From Taiwanofungus camphoratus (Eukaryota > Basidiomycota > Agaricomycetes > Polyporales > Taiwanofungaceae), in NCBI GenBank assembly GCA_003999685.1, contig CP021226.1:1116001-1180000 (forward strand): 64,000 nt of DNA. The letters run 5' to 3'. The position numbers and the translations under genes are program-made. The notes beneath the pieces were generated by a model, which was not told the origin of the DNA, did no database searches, and was given only the letters and a program-made list of their open reading frames with translations. Positions 25,510 through 37,155 of this stretch are shown piece by piece. Numbering within the stretch: the first letter of the stretch is position 1; the number at the start of each line of letters is the position of its first letter.

Positions 25510-26594
25510 ATGACAAGACGATCAGACTCACCGACAAGCCCCCATGGCTCTAACAGTCGATACAGGGACGCAAGAAGCTATCCGAGAGACAACCGGTTCG
25601 ATGACGGTTACCGAACGGGTGGAGGCAGATCGCGCTATGTGGGCGAAGTTGACCAGAGGCGCAGGTCGGGGCCCGACGGGCGAAGGAACCGAGAGGACGA
25701 CCGCCGTGGGCCTGCAGACTTTGGGGAGCGAGAGCGAGATAACGGTCGAAGGAGGGATCGTGAGAGGGACAGAGACTCACGCGCTGGCCCGTCGCGTCGT
25801 TCAGCATCACCTCGACGCGCATCCAGAGGGCGTTCGCGGTCATCGTCGAAGCACGAAGATTCAGCAGAAGACAAGGCCAAACCCAACTTCGCTCCTTCCG
25901 GGCTCCTGGCGGCTGCCACCAAGACAGTCAAGCACGCTGATGGGACGAGTACCGTGCTCAAATATCATGAGCCGCCAGAGGCTCGCAAACCTGTGGTAGG
26001 TTGGAGGCTTTATGTTTTCAAAGGAAAGGAGCAAGTGGGTAAGAGTCTGCAACGTTACATTGAGAGGATAGCAAAGCTCAAGCGATGCCCGTGAACAGAC
26101 CTGCTTCACATACATCGACAGAGCGCGTACCTCATAGGTCGAGATCGTACCGTCGCAGATCTTTCTGTCGACCATCCCTCTTGTTCAAAGCAGCATGCTG
26201 TCATTCAATGTGTGTTATCCTCTTTTCTTGTTTGTTGCCCAATCCTCATATTTCTCGACAGTCCGGCAGGTACGGGACAGAAATGAGTTTGGTGATGTCA
26301 AAGGTGCCGTTAAGTCAGTCGGTCTCTTCGTTCGGTACATGCGAGCAAAACACCTGTAGCTCAAGCGCCTTCTTGGATGCAGGCCATTCATTATTGACCT
26401 AGAGTCCACGAACGGCACACACGTGAATGATGAGGCCATACCGGTCTCTCGATACTACGAGCTTAAGCCTGGCGATGGTACGTCTCTATCGACAACATTC
26501 CTACTGGAATCAACAAATTCTAACTGATCCCATAGTAATCAAGTTCGGAGAGTCCACTAGAGAGTATGTACTTTTGCATGACGAAGTAGCATGA
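25510..26594 (+). CDS. FHA-domain splicing factor of the Pml1/SNIP1 type
   Basis: Five exons: 25510-26038, 26099-26209, 26262-26313, 26383-26477, 26536-26594; phases close, giving 281 residues. The N-terminal 115 residues are very rich in Arg, Asp, Ser and Gly (RS/RD type). After KPNFAPSGLLAAATKT comes a C-terminal FHA domain: SAYLIGRDRTVADLSVDHPS, CSKQHAVIQ, GAVKPFIIDLESTNGTHVN, and the terminal FGESTREYVLLHDEVA typical of this family. Known members belong to the RES (retention and splicing) complex with Bud13 and Snu17 and bind phosphothreonine. Nuclear. Length and ending match the family. Confidence 0.92.
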
Positions 26595-27440
26595 CCACCC
26601 AGGCTTCGAGAAACGAGTGTATATGCGCCTTCAAAGCAAGGACAGGCTCGGATGCAGAATGTGAGTTTTATTTTGCTGCTTCCAGTGGGTGGTTTTGTGC
26701 TGGGGGACTCTTGGAATAAGGTCCGTGTCGCACGTAGTTTGGCGAGTCGGCCTCACTATAGACAATTGCAACGGTTGCGACTGTCTATTTTCAATATGTA
26801 TTCATATCAAACTTTCGGAACAGCTGCTTCTAAATGCTTGATGGTCTAATGACGGGCAAATTTGCATCGTCGCACGACGTGGGCGGCGCAAGTCGGTCCT
26901 TCAAAGATCAAAATGATAGTAAGGTCTTCCCAACAAGGCTGACGTAAAGCCCATGATTGGCACCACATAACGCAACGCCAGATGATCACCAGTCAATCAA
27001 TTCAAATGGATTGCATACTCTGAACGAAATTAGCCTAATACAATATGACCCTGTCGTCCCTACGCAAAGATGATAAAGAGTCGATAGATATCATTCCTGC
27101 TGCTCTCCTGAGCACTTTCAAAGTGACTCTCCGACGAAACCAGAAAAGAGACCAATCCTGCAGCTCTCGGGCACTATCAAAGTGGCTGTCCGAAGTAATC
27201 AGAAAAGGAATAAAAGTAGAAAATAAGGGAGAAATGTGGAAGAGGCAAGACGTTACACGAACACCAGAGTATAGAGAGAGATTGATACAAGATAGCATAA
27301 TTAGATGTAATTCGACAATTGCTTCGGATACACACGTTTCCGTTCTACAATGCAACTCGTGAGCACAGAAGCATTAGGAGGCGACAGATGGACGCACCGT
27401 AAGTTCGTGGCTTGGGGAGCATAACATCATCAAGGGTCGT
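26595..27440. other. Intergenic with a two-unit tandem repeat
   Basis: Between the stops of convergent genes. Holds the duplication at 27093-27207. A 105-codon ORF spans that repeat but shows no domain and is not called. Confidence 0.5.
27093..27207. repeat. Imperfect tandem duplication, period about 61 bp
   Basis: Unit 1 from 27093 and unit 2 from 27154 share CCTGC, GCTCTC, GCACT, TCAAAGTG, CTCCGA/GTCCGA and CAGAAAAG in the same order and spacing. Only two units are seen. Confidence 0.75.
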
Positions 27441-28638
27441 TCACTGGTTGCCACGGAGGTAGGGGGCGTTGACGTCCCCGATGCAGCTGATGTTGTCGTT
27501 GTCCAAGTGCCTCTTCAGCGCGTCGCGCCTGCTGAAGGTCTTCTGGCATCCGCCCACCATGAGCTGCCCCTCGTACACATACGGGTTGCTGATATCCGTC
27601 ACCCCGTACTCGGCAGCGCGCTCAACGGGCACGCCGCAGCAGGTCCACTTTCCGGGATCGGCAGAGGAGAAGTGCGTCGCGATGTGACGCGTCAGATCGG
27701 GGCGGCGCCGGTTGAGCTGGACGTAGGGGCACTGCGGGCACGCGAACGAGTCCTTCGCGGCAGCAGTGGCCACTTCAAAGAGAAGCGGGGCCTGGATGTT
27801 GCGCGGACGCGGGCCCGCACGCGGAGAGCGGGGAGATGCGCCGGAAGATGGGGAGCGCGACGAGGCAGGGGACAGAGGGGGAGTGCTCGCCGGAGAGGCG
27901 TGCGCGTAGGGGGACGGACGCTGCTTGCGCGCGGTGGCGCGACGCACGTGACGTCGACGCGCTGGAGAGACGCGCGGGGAGGGAACGTACTCAGAGTCCT
28001 CGGTCGCGTCGCCCTCGCTTTCACCCTCTGCGTCCGCGTCGGAATCGTCATTGATGGCGTTGGAGAGCGGTATTTCGGCCTTGGAAGGATCGCAACACGT
28101 TTGATTGACATCCTGCAACAACAAAGGGGAGTCGACCACTGACGACGGAGGATCTATAAGGCCCGTGTGGATATTGACCGGGCCATCCAAGAAGTGAGGA
28201 TCGCTTGGAAATTGAATATCAAAAGATGGATTTGTGATCAGGAACTCTCTGTCCCCAGGAAGCTGAGGCAGGTATAGGTCGTCACAAATAGAGCTGGAGC
28301 TAGAGGGCAGGAAAAGAGATTGAGTGCGAGTGTGGGACGAAGTGGATGGAAGATACATACGTGGGTTTGAAAGCGATATCATTAAAAGTGGATGAAGGGG
28401 GAGGGATGTTCGAAGCTGGTTTCGGACGGGGCCAACTGGAATCCGGTAGGAAAGTGGGTTTCAAGGCCGTCAGGGTTCTGGTGTCCAAGAGGCAAGCGGA
28501 AGGCAAGGTGGATGAGTCTGTCGGTGACAAGTGTTGGTCGCCTTCGGAAAGGCGGTGGTCAGAGGAGGGCGTGAAGTCGTATTGGCTGTAGTCATGGTCG
28601 CCTAGGTGAGTCCAGGCATGAAGGGGGGAATAAGACAT
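27441..28638 (-). CDS. C2H2 zinc-finger protein
   Basis: Two exons 27441-28299 and 28361-28638 (61 bp intron) give 378 residues. The N-terminal part is Ser/Pro/His rich, then an acidic patch (DDSDADAEGESEGDATED), then a basic Arg/Ser/Pro region. Two zinc-finger units lie near the C-terminus: CPQCPYVQLNRRRPDLTRH-x3-H (C2H2) and a partner built from WTCCG...GGCQKTFSRRDALKRHL. The layout matches small basidiomycete C2H2 regulators that bind DNA in the nucleus. A 211-codon ORF antisense to this gene (27507-28142) is a GC-bias shadow. Confidence 0.85.
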
Positions 28639-30324
28639 TGTAGGAGGGAGGGAATGGATAATAGGGTGGTAAGGGCGACATTTGCAGTGGCGGCTTATGT
28701 ACAGATGGCGCGCCCTCTTTCAGCAGCATTGCTCGTCTTGACGGCCCTTGTGTGCAGAGCGCCATCTCCGATTTTGACCAAAAGCGTGATCGAAGGCGGG
28801 CACGACGTTCTCATAGCTGGGGGTTACCCTCCCACGATTTTTGGCGCCCATTCCAGAGTATCACATCGGTCAGGTGACAGCAACCTGTCCGCAACCTTGG
28901 GACCACCCCGTCATTTTTGGCCGTGCATCGCGATCCCGGTCACAACAGGTCACAGGTCCCGTTATTTCTCATCTTTCAAAGAAAAGTGGCCCTGGTTTCT
29001 TCACAGCAGCCTGGTCGATGCCACCGGTCTCCATCTACGCGCTTTCTGCCTGGAAAACGACGCCCTGGACGGCGTTGGAGGCTGCTTTGCTCCTTGGGTC
29101 GGTCCAGAGAGTGACCATCCGGGGAATTAGACTTGGACCTGAGCCCATCGCCCGGTTTCTGGAACGCGCATTATCTCTCATCGGGGCTGCCCGCAGCACC
29201 GCTTGCCCGAGAACCGGGCGCGCTTTGACTATGGCATGTGCACACCACGATGTGATACTGGCAGCACACCGTCCCCTGGCCTGATATGACGACATGCGCC
29301 GACGGTGCGCGAGTCCTCTCATCGATTCGACCCGACGCCGATGCTACACGTCCGTCTAATGCGAATGTACTCTACCATCGAGGGCCAGAACTCGACAGTA
29401 ATTCACGCTTTTGAAATCAGACCTTCCGCCTACGCCTTGATAACATCTAATCTCGCCGTAAAGTCTGGGCTCCAGCCGTACCTTCAGACGAAGATCGTTG
29501 GATCGAGGCAGATCGCCCCTCCCCTTCTCCTCAAAAATTCGTTAACCTCAAACACCTCTACAGTACGTTGAAACACACCACTCGCTGCTCGGACAAGTCG
29601 TCTCGATGTTCTGTGATCAAGTGTTTTCGACATGAGACTGACGATGAGCCAAAAAAGGCAGGCACGTCAATCGGACCATCACTCTAGATTTTTCTCCGAG
29701 GCGTCCCTTTCAACGCCGTTAGAAGAGGAAACTCAAGCAAGCTGTAGCCAACGTCGTGAGTTGTACATCTGCCAATTCCGACGTGAAAAGGCGGAACTGC
29801 TACAAAGTTATTCACAATTTGGCATTTGGAACAAAGGGCAGTTTATCAGTCGCCAATCCCTAAATGGGGGTTGCTGTATCGCCTACTGGATCTGACTTGA
29901 GGTCAAATGCTCGGGAGATCGCAAGTGGCATTGTCCGAGCACATGGATGCCTCCCACGCGTATCACGCCCGACTGCCTCAAGATCGTCCTCAAAGCACCA
30001 GGAATTGTCCCTGATTACGGTCACTCATACCACAGAGTGCACCACTGGCGCTTAAATTTAAAACCAAGTCTTAACCTAAGGTAGACCCAACTCGAAACTT
30101 GTCACGCTTACACCTCTTTGGCAGAGAGTCCAGACCAAATGGCTAAAAACTGAGACTCAAGCACACGGCATCGGAAGTATAAAACCTGAGAACTCAAGTT
30201 TATAGATTTATAAAATTTTCCTAGGGCCCAAAGTTTTTATATTCGCTCTGGATTTTTATGTTTTAGAATTTCTGCATTGCGATCAGGGTTGCTTAGTAAG
30301 AGCTATCTGGCAGTTTCTCTAATA
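28639..30324. other. Intergenic, no gene recognised
   Basis: Begins with the upstream region of the C2H2 gene. ORFs of 174 and 147 codons at 28606-29284 overlap each other in different frames and show no domain. Nothing else identifiable up to the TIR element at 30325. Confidence 0.45.
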
Positions 30325-31285
30325 CTATACAGCTTTGCACAATTTTCTATAAATCGTGAATAACTCCGCAACAACATTATCTTATGATCTTGGAATTTCA
30401 GCAATACATAGACAAATGTCTTAGCCACAGGATTGTCTACTAGCATTTGTAGAAAACGACGAAGAAAATGTGTCGGAACAGTACCGAGACAGCAGCTGGA
30501 AGTGTATTGCCAAATTTCACAATACGTCACAGTATGTCGATGCATGGCCAATATTTGGCTTCCTCGGCAACAGCCGTTAAGCGTGAGCGCATCGGAATCA
30601 TCTAGCGTGATTCCCTTTCTGAGCAATGTGGCTGCGCTCACTCAATGATTTGTTTTGAACACAATAGATGGGCAGTCGATTGTTTCATTAAGTAGCAGGT
30701 CTGAATGAAAAGCATGAAGCCCTGGTTTACTGAAATTTTCAGGAGGAACACCGAGCAGTATGGGACTAGATCTGCTCATCTCAGTTACTGGCCATACTGT
30801 GACTCATTTTGATGTGTTTTCACCTTGCAAGACAGCTACAACAAAATTCTTACTATTTGAAATTGATATTCCATTAGAGGTACTGTGCCATTTCGACCAA
30901 CTGTTCAGATTTGTCACTGGTCACTTCGACCTCTGAACTGGCTGCGCGGTCAAATGTCACACTAACAAAAATCATATTTATCAGACTCCCGATGAATTCT
31001 GGTGTCAAAATGAGAGCAGCACTAAAATGGAAGGATATTTTAAAAAAATAGACCAGCAAACACGCCGGATTTTGACATCATGAACTGAACTCGGAGTTTT
31101 TGTCCACCATCATACCGGCCTTTGAACTGGTGAACTGACCAGAATATGGTGTGACAGTCACAACCCGTGAACAGTTGGTCGAAATGGCACAGTACTACCA
31201 GATCCATATGTACAACAAATTTCTTGAGGTTATGTGAAGTTTGCAGTGCTCGAGAGGCCATTGTACAAAGCTGGTGAATGCATAG
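30325..31285. mobile_element. Non-autonomous TIR DNA element, copy B
   Basis: Same family as 21949-22620, flanked by TA (30323-30324 and 31286-31287). Right TIR intact (...GCTGGTGAATGCATAG); the left TIR has lost about 9 nt (CTATAC-AGCTTTGCACAAT). 961 bp, of which 312 are a younger nested MITE with its TA duplication; without that it matches copy A in length (about 650 bp). Confidence 0.85.
30883..31192. mobile_element. MITE nested in copy B, TA target site
   Basis: 310 bp with inverted ends CTGTGCCATTTCGACCAACT... and the reverse complement, flanked by TA on both sides (30881-30882, 31193-31194). Copy A carries the unfilled site (ccattagagTActaccag), which shows the exact insertion point. 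TA duplication and CTG...CAG ends suggest a Tc1/mariner-derived MITE. Internal region AT-rich, no ORF. Confidence 0.92.
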
Positions 31286-31483
31286 TACTCGCTAACCACG
31301 TATCGCCCCCCCCCAAGTTGGCAATCGCTTCTGGTTGGTCAAAAGCCCTTCTTGTTTGATGGATTTCACAAATACCGAAACTTTTATTGGTCGAGACCTT
31401 GATGGCCGACTGGGGGGTGCCGACAGATTTGCACATTTCCGGATTCAAGCTCCTATTATATTATTATACAAAATTTATATTGA

Positions 31484-31576
31484 TCCGATATGGTGTAACG
31501 GCTAACATTACCGCCTTTCACAGGAAGTAGGGTGTGTAGTGCGCGGTAGCTCGGGGTTCGATTCCCCGTATCGGAG
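31484..31576 (+). tRNA. tRNA-Glu(TTC), intron-containing
   Basis: Acceptor TCCGATA pairs perfectly with TATCGGA, D arm GTGTAACGGCTAAC, anticodon stem ACCGC/GCGGT with loop CTTTCA...C, T arm CGGGGTTCGATTCCCCG, discriminator G. A 21-nt intron sits after position 37. Anticodon TTC reads GAA. Apart from intron, anticodon and a few bases it equals the minus-strand tRNA at 25306-25392. Confidence 0.94.
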
Positions 31577-33219
31577 TTGTTTTGCTTTTTGCACCCTCAT
31601 CTTGACGGCAGAATCAGAATTCTATTTCTATTATTTTCTCGTCGCGGCGATAAAAGTGGGATGTATAGTAGCGTAGTTAACGAGAATAGCGAAAGATGTG
31701 CTTATGCTACCGGCGATGCATTGTCCGCGTCTGCGCCTATCTATCTATGTCTCCGAGATCGTATACGCTTGCCATTTTGCACCGCCGGACCGCGCCTACG
31801 TCCCAAATTGATTCAGTCAGGCTAAAGGAGCCCACGACATACAAGCCAAGTATACATACCCACGGATTTTCTTCTTCGGTGATGGAGGATGCGCAAAGCT
31901 GGCAGGATCCTCACCCCGACGATACTTTTCCATACTCCACAGAATATACCTGAGATTGAAGAATAATTAGATCCCTGACACACATGCACAAGGACGTTCG
32001 TCGCAAAGATACCGTGCATACCTGCGATCGCGCACGGCCAGCCCCGCCTTTTTCATAGCATGCCCGTCAACCTTCCACAGCTCATCCCATGACTCTGCTG
32101 TTAGCTTGGTGTCGGAAGACCTCCCTATAGCCTTGAGAAAATCATTGGGCGTCGCAATCGAGTCTGCTTGTAGGGTACTGCGAGGTCAGTCGTGAACTCA
32201 GGACTCTGCAGGAACCTCTTCACCTCGAGGTGGTGGTACCGGTCGTTGAGAGGCCCTGTTCTGGAGAGCGCGACAGAGACGCGGTGCAAATGCGAAGACC
32301 GACGAGCACAAGCGTTGTGACATCAGATTGACCGAGGAACCTGAAGCAACCTCAGCAGTCGAGAATATCGGTCTGAAAGTGCACGTGATCGCCTCGTAAT
32401 TGGGTGATCGTTTTACGGTGGCACAATTCCATCCTGCAGTTCACACTCAAAGACTTGGATTTCACCGCCAAAGTGCCACTATATCGTGAATTCTTTAGTC
32501 GTTAACCAAGGCCGCTCACTATTTCCCCCAGCTGTACATGTGAGGGAGGGCACGACTAGGCTCGCAGCTGCGCAGCATTCGCGGGTCGAGAGCTGTCGTT
32601 TCGCCACTCCGAATATCTTATCTCTAGTGACTTTATTGCCGTCTACAGTAATATTACCTGTATCGTCCTGGGCGATGCGGTATCTGATACATACTCGGAG
32701 ACCCAGGCGCTCGACCTTGGCTGAGAAAGCACAATTGTGCTGAAAAAGAAGCCCTGCCTTTCCTGGGGAACAGTGCAGACGTTTACTTGTAGTGATGGAT
32801 CTGTTCATTAATCTCCTGATCTTCATCCCTCATCTTCCGCGTCCAACGATCACCATGTGAACCTGGGACGCCGCGGGGTCGGCGCTCAGTGGCGTATATA
32901 GAGCCCACGCACATACCCCTTTGAAAAGCTCTCGCTATCTCCGATGACCACCATATTTTTTTGATCAAGGAACACTTGGGCCTGAGGTTCCTTACTGCTC
33001 GACTCTTGCACACTAGACACGCGGGAAGGTAAAGTCTTGCAAAACATAATAAACAAATAAAGCAAAGCCCACAGAATACGACGTCTGTGACCGCAGTCCA
33101 TTGTTTTGTGCGTGTATGGTCCCGTATCGACGGTCGAGGACTCTAGATGGAGGTCAAATCGTCGATCTGTTCTAGAGCCCAACAATAACGAACACTTCCC
33201 CAAAAGCTCTTCTCGAAGC
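31577..33219. other. Intergenic, possible gene relics
   Basis: No intact gene. Short conceptual fragments on the minus strand around 32100-32830 look protein-like but are broken and I cannot name the family. The best open frame, 32479-32826 (115 codons, minus), has no recognisable domain. Confidence 0.4.
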
Positions 33220-34037
33220 CGAGCAAATTGAGCAGACGCGGCAGAGGATCACCATGCAGGGTGGCGAACCTGCCATCCTCCTCCCCCCCAGTCCCCCCAA
33301 GCCTGTGATATGTTAACCAAGTAACCTTGTGAGGCATGTCCACCGTCGATCGCTTGCTGTGAGAATGACAATGCGATAACGCGATCTGCATACAGGCTGC
33401 TCCACCAGGCCTGTTCTTCCGGAGAGCTGCAGCATCATGCATTGGCAGTCGCTGTGGTATTGGTTCGGTCGAATCCAGCCTGCATCGCCCAGGAGACCAG
33501 CTGCCTCCCGGCGTTGGGTTCCCCGCCCTTCGAGTGCGACACGCGCAAACACAGACCATGCCAGTCCTTCAAACCCTCCACCTCCGGGAACCACACCATG
33601 ACAGGGAAGTCCGACTGGCACGTAGCGACAATCCCGCCGGGCTTCGTGACGCGGCGCATCCCGCTCAGCGCCTTGACGGGGTCGGGCACATGCGGAATGA
33701 CCTGGCGGGCATTGGGCGTGCACCACGTCGAAGGTGCCGTCCGGGTACGCCAGCGATTCCACGTCACCGACGACGAACTCGACGTTAGTGACGCCGCGCG
33801 CCGCGGCGGTTGCGCGTCCCTGCTCCAGGACGGTGTCTGTTTCAGGCCGATGACATGGCCCTGCGGCACCAGCGCAGCCAAGTCGACGGTAATGGCGCCG
33901 GGGCCGCAGCCAACGTCCAGGATGCACATGTCTGGTTTAAGCGAGGGAAGAACTGAGTTGGCGGCAGTGCGCTAGCTGTGCGAGCATAACACGGACTCAT
34001 GATGACCATGCGTGTAAGTAGTGGAGCCTTGAGACAT
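33220..34037 (-). pseudogene. SAM-dependent methyltransferase (Methyltransf_11/UbiE-like), decayed
   Basis: Starts at 34037 with MSQGSTTYTHGHHESVL. The SAM-binding motif I is intact (MCILDVGCGPGAITVDLA), as are VEFVVGDVESLAYPDG (motif II region), VTKPGGIVATCQSDFP and the C-terminal EQAWWSSLYADRVIALSF and EDGRFATLHGD blocks, but they lie in different frames. I count one in-frame TAG in the leader (HS*RTAAN, where the family has Trp) and at least three small frameshifts: after HVIGL, after VVHAQC, and in the G-run near 33285. No introns explain these changes. A recently inactivated small-molecule methyltransferase; sequencing error could account for one shift but hardly for all. Confidence 0.8.
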
Positions 34038-34559
34038 GGCCGTCTGACTTAGAAGGCAAAGTGTGTGCTATGAGAGGGTCAGCGGAAAAGAGATAATGGC
34101 TGAAGTATGCCTACGAGGGCCATGAATGAATGGCTTCGAGGCAGTAACGGAGAATGTCTACTCTCAGAAAAGGAGAGGTGATGGGCAAGTTGTGATAATG
34201 GTAATGATCAAGATATTCGATCATCGATGCTTCGGTCGACTTACCCACCTGTGATCAGCACGTGAGGTAGGCGCCGTCGGGAACCAAAGCGTGGAGGAAC
34301 TTAGAGCTGACAGACTGAGCAGCGTCCTACTTGCCAGGAATGGATCAGACCACACACCATCGTGATCAGTGGAAACTCCGGTTTGCCTGGGATGGCGACT
34401 CAAAAGACTGTTTAAAGGACCTTCTCTCAGTTGGTCTTCCATGCAATAACATGAAAAACGCTCCGGTATATACGAAGCGGTCTCATAATAGCTGGTTATA
34501 TAGCAGAGACGACAATCTACTCTGCAAAGCTACGTTTGGCAGTAAACGCGACAGGCCAA
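34038..34559. other. Intergenic region
   Basis: Between the start of the methyltransferase relic and the 3' end of MON1. No gene seen. Confidence 0.5.
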
Positions 34560-36975
34560 TCAGAAGACAGGTGCGTCTCTCAAAAATAAGCGCTTTTCCT
34601 CCTTTTGAATCCACCGCGCGATGGAATTGGCCGCGCCTATAGCGGCTGTCTTCGGCAGGCGAGGGGATAAGGCCAAGTACAGCTCAAACGGTTGAGTGAT
34701 CTGTATAGCATGTCTTTTATCAGCACTGAACGGATGAAGGCCAACAAAGGGACGAAGCCTTACCCAACCCATCACACACTCTCGTTCCGTGCGTATGTAT
34801 TGCAGTTTGAGGGTACTACCCTGACCAGACTTGGCGTGAATGGAATCATACAGAATCTGGTACAGCGTCATCAGCCTGAATGGAAATAACATGATATTAG
34901 TAAGGTGACCACTCTGGACTATCAATGGACGCACCGTCGCTTCTCGTTCGGCTGGTCATAGGGATCCTCGAAGAGCGGCATCGTTACCTGCACATGCGAC
35001 CTAGACTTGTACACGAAGTGTCGCAAGCCCGGTATACCAAGGTCGCCGACAGAGTATTCAGTTGCACCGCCCTCAATAGCGTCGGCAATGGCACGAAGGT
35101 GCCCGCCTTGCACCATGCGCTACAAGAAAGTTGAGTGGTGTAAAGGGATCAACGCCGCATACGACTCACTTGAGAGACGGTATTGCACCAATTTCGAACG
35201 GCTTCGAAGTCCGCACTGCCACTGACACATACCAGACTTACTTCCGAGATGGGCCTTCCTATCACATCGGCATCGTCAGCAAAGTCGTCAATGTCCGTGT
35301 GTCGGCTGGACGGTATTCGCGGGTTCTCATCTCCGTTGTCATCTTGTGCATTCTGGATGTCGTCTGTCCCGCCATCTTTGAGAAACATTACATAGGCGTT
35401 GACGAACCCAGTAGGGTTGAATTTTGGGAGGCATACAGGTAGCCAAGAGGCCGATGCCGACGAGTTGCGGATGGAAGGTGCATGGATTGTATTTACCAGA
35501 ACGTGCAGATCTGCAGCGCCACAAAGTCAGCAAGAGCGAAGGAAAATGCGCATATAAAGGTTTTACCTGAGGGATGTATGGAATGCTTCTTTGGCCGAAC
35601 AAGTGTAATAACGCGTTCTTTGGCAATCAAGATGACATAAAGGATGTCCTGACCATGACCTGGATCAGACACAGCATGGATAATTTATTGTTACCCGCAC
35701 CTTGATTTTCGATGTAGGGACCAATATGTCCGCAACAGTCTTCCGCAAAACGGGATCAAGCTTCAGGCAATGCAAGGAGGACGTGCTCATTGCAAGGTCC
35801 CATTCTAGTCTCGCCAACAGTGAATGCAGAAAGGGCTCAGCTCCTGAAGGGAGGTTTGGTATATTATGTGCGAAGGGAATTCTGCACTTACCACCAAGTA
35901 ATCGTCGTAGATCGAAGTTGGTCCGCCGTTCGAACATGCGTCTCAACTGTTCTGCAGAGACAACACTCAGGATTTGCAAGTGCAAGTATTCTAAATGGAA
36001 ACGCGTCTTGCTTTGCAACAATCAGTGTCTGCAACAGGCGCTCCCAGGACAAATGATAAGGACAAAGATATAGCTCACCACAGACTCAGGCTCTCCCCAT
36101 GAGGATACACAGACGTAGTAGAGCGGGGAACGGAGAAGGAATGTTATCCGTGTACTTCCTGCATTGATGCAGCGAATCTTATCTCCTTCATCGAGAAAGA
36201 CAGATACCAGCGCTTGCATGATCCCAATGTTAGATGTAACGCCTTCTGAATCTTCACCCTCTTGCTGACTGTTCAATGCGAATTCACCTGAAAGCCGACC
36301 AGTAAAGGAGATTTGAGACCCACCTAACAAATACTGGCTTTCCGGCATCCGTAAGCACGAAATATCGTCGAGGAGGATAGACGTCGACTATTGGCCCAAT
36401 AAATTACTCATTGGACACGTCTGCTCTGCAACAGGCTACACACCGGAATTATGGGGCAATTCATGCATGTCGACAGCCTTCCCTCTCCTTCGGCGACTTT
36501 GCAGAGCAATGTCTAGACAGCCAAATGCATAAATTATGAGCGATGTTTTCATGAATAGATACTAACCGCCGTAGGACTCCTTCTTATTCAGTGTCCTCCT
36601 GAGTTGCTCCCGGAGATTCTTCTTCGACTCCTCGTCTGCAGAGCGAGACTCGACACGTCCACTTACACTACCCTGGTCCCCATCCATCGCATCGACCTCT
36701 GCGTCAGGTTCTTGAACTAGCATATCTTCGGTAGCTTCCATGGCAGATGAGGCTGAGCTATCTCCACCCTCACGCCGTCCATGTACTAATCCGTCGTTCG
36801 GTGGAGAATCAGAAATAGGGGTTTGCGACATTGATGAGGTACCATGACTGTAAACCCGGTACGGTGACACCGCGGGCGATGGTCGTACGAGAGGCGGCGC
36901 CAGACGGGATGGCGAAGGGCTAGAGATGGGCGTACCGACACGAGATGGCGTCCGAGAACGTGGAGTGTTCGACAT
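34560..36975 (-). CDS. MON1: MON1 vacuolar fusion protein
   Basis: Eleven exons (ascending): 34560-34700, 34764-34875, 34935-35119, 35170-35510, 35567-35648, 35701-35843, 35892-36006, 36079-36268, 36324-36387, 36444-36512, 36567-36975; phases close, giving 616 residues. Family blocks: VYPPRRYFVLTDAGKPVFV, MQALVSVFLDEGDKIRCINA, RITFLLRSPLYYVCVSSWGE, HLEYLHLQILSVVSAEQL, FERRTNFDLRRLLGGAEPFL, GLRHFVYKSRSHVQVT, and the C-terminal ARWIQKEEKRLFLRDAPVF. Mon1 with Ccz1 forms the GEF for Rab7/Ypt7 on late endosomes and vacuoles. The first 135 residues are Ser/Pro rich and variable. It shares a 180 bp upstream region with the divergent BTB gene. Confidence 0.95.
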
Positions 36976-37155
36976 GAAGTTTAATGTGCTGGAGTGATAT
37001 CCCGGAGACCGTTCAGAGCATCATACGCTGCATTTCCAGCCACGATATTGCATGGTCTCACTGGCAGTAGATTCCCAGTGAGAGCGCTTGTCATAGGACT
37101 GCATCATGCGACCACCACCGGCGTTACTTTATCATTCTCGACGGACTTAAAAAGT
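36976..37155. promoter_or_regulatory. Divergent promoter, MON1 / BTB gene
   Basis: 180 bp separates the two start codons, so both promoters must share this space. I found no convincing TATA box. If the + gene used the upstream in-frame ATG at 36994 only 18 bp would remain, which is why 37156 is preferred as its start. Confidence 0.55.

Noticed and set aside
27507-28142. 211-codon plus-strand ORF
   Set aside because: Antisense to the C2H2 gene; Arg/Gly-rich shadow.
28606-29284. Overlapping ORFs of 174 and 147 codons
   Set aside because: Two frames compete over the same DNA and neither has a domain or start context.
36994-37155. N-terminal extension of the BTB gene from ATG 36994
   Set aside because: Would leave 18 bp to the MON1 start and adds a sequence unlike any BTB protein.
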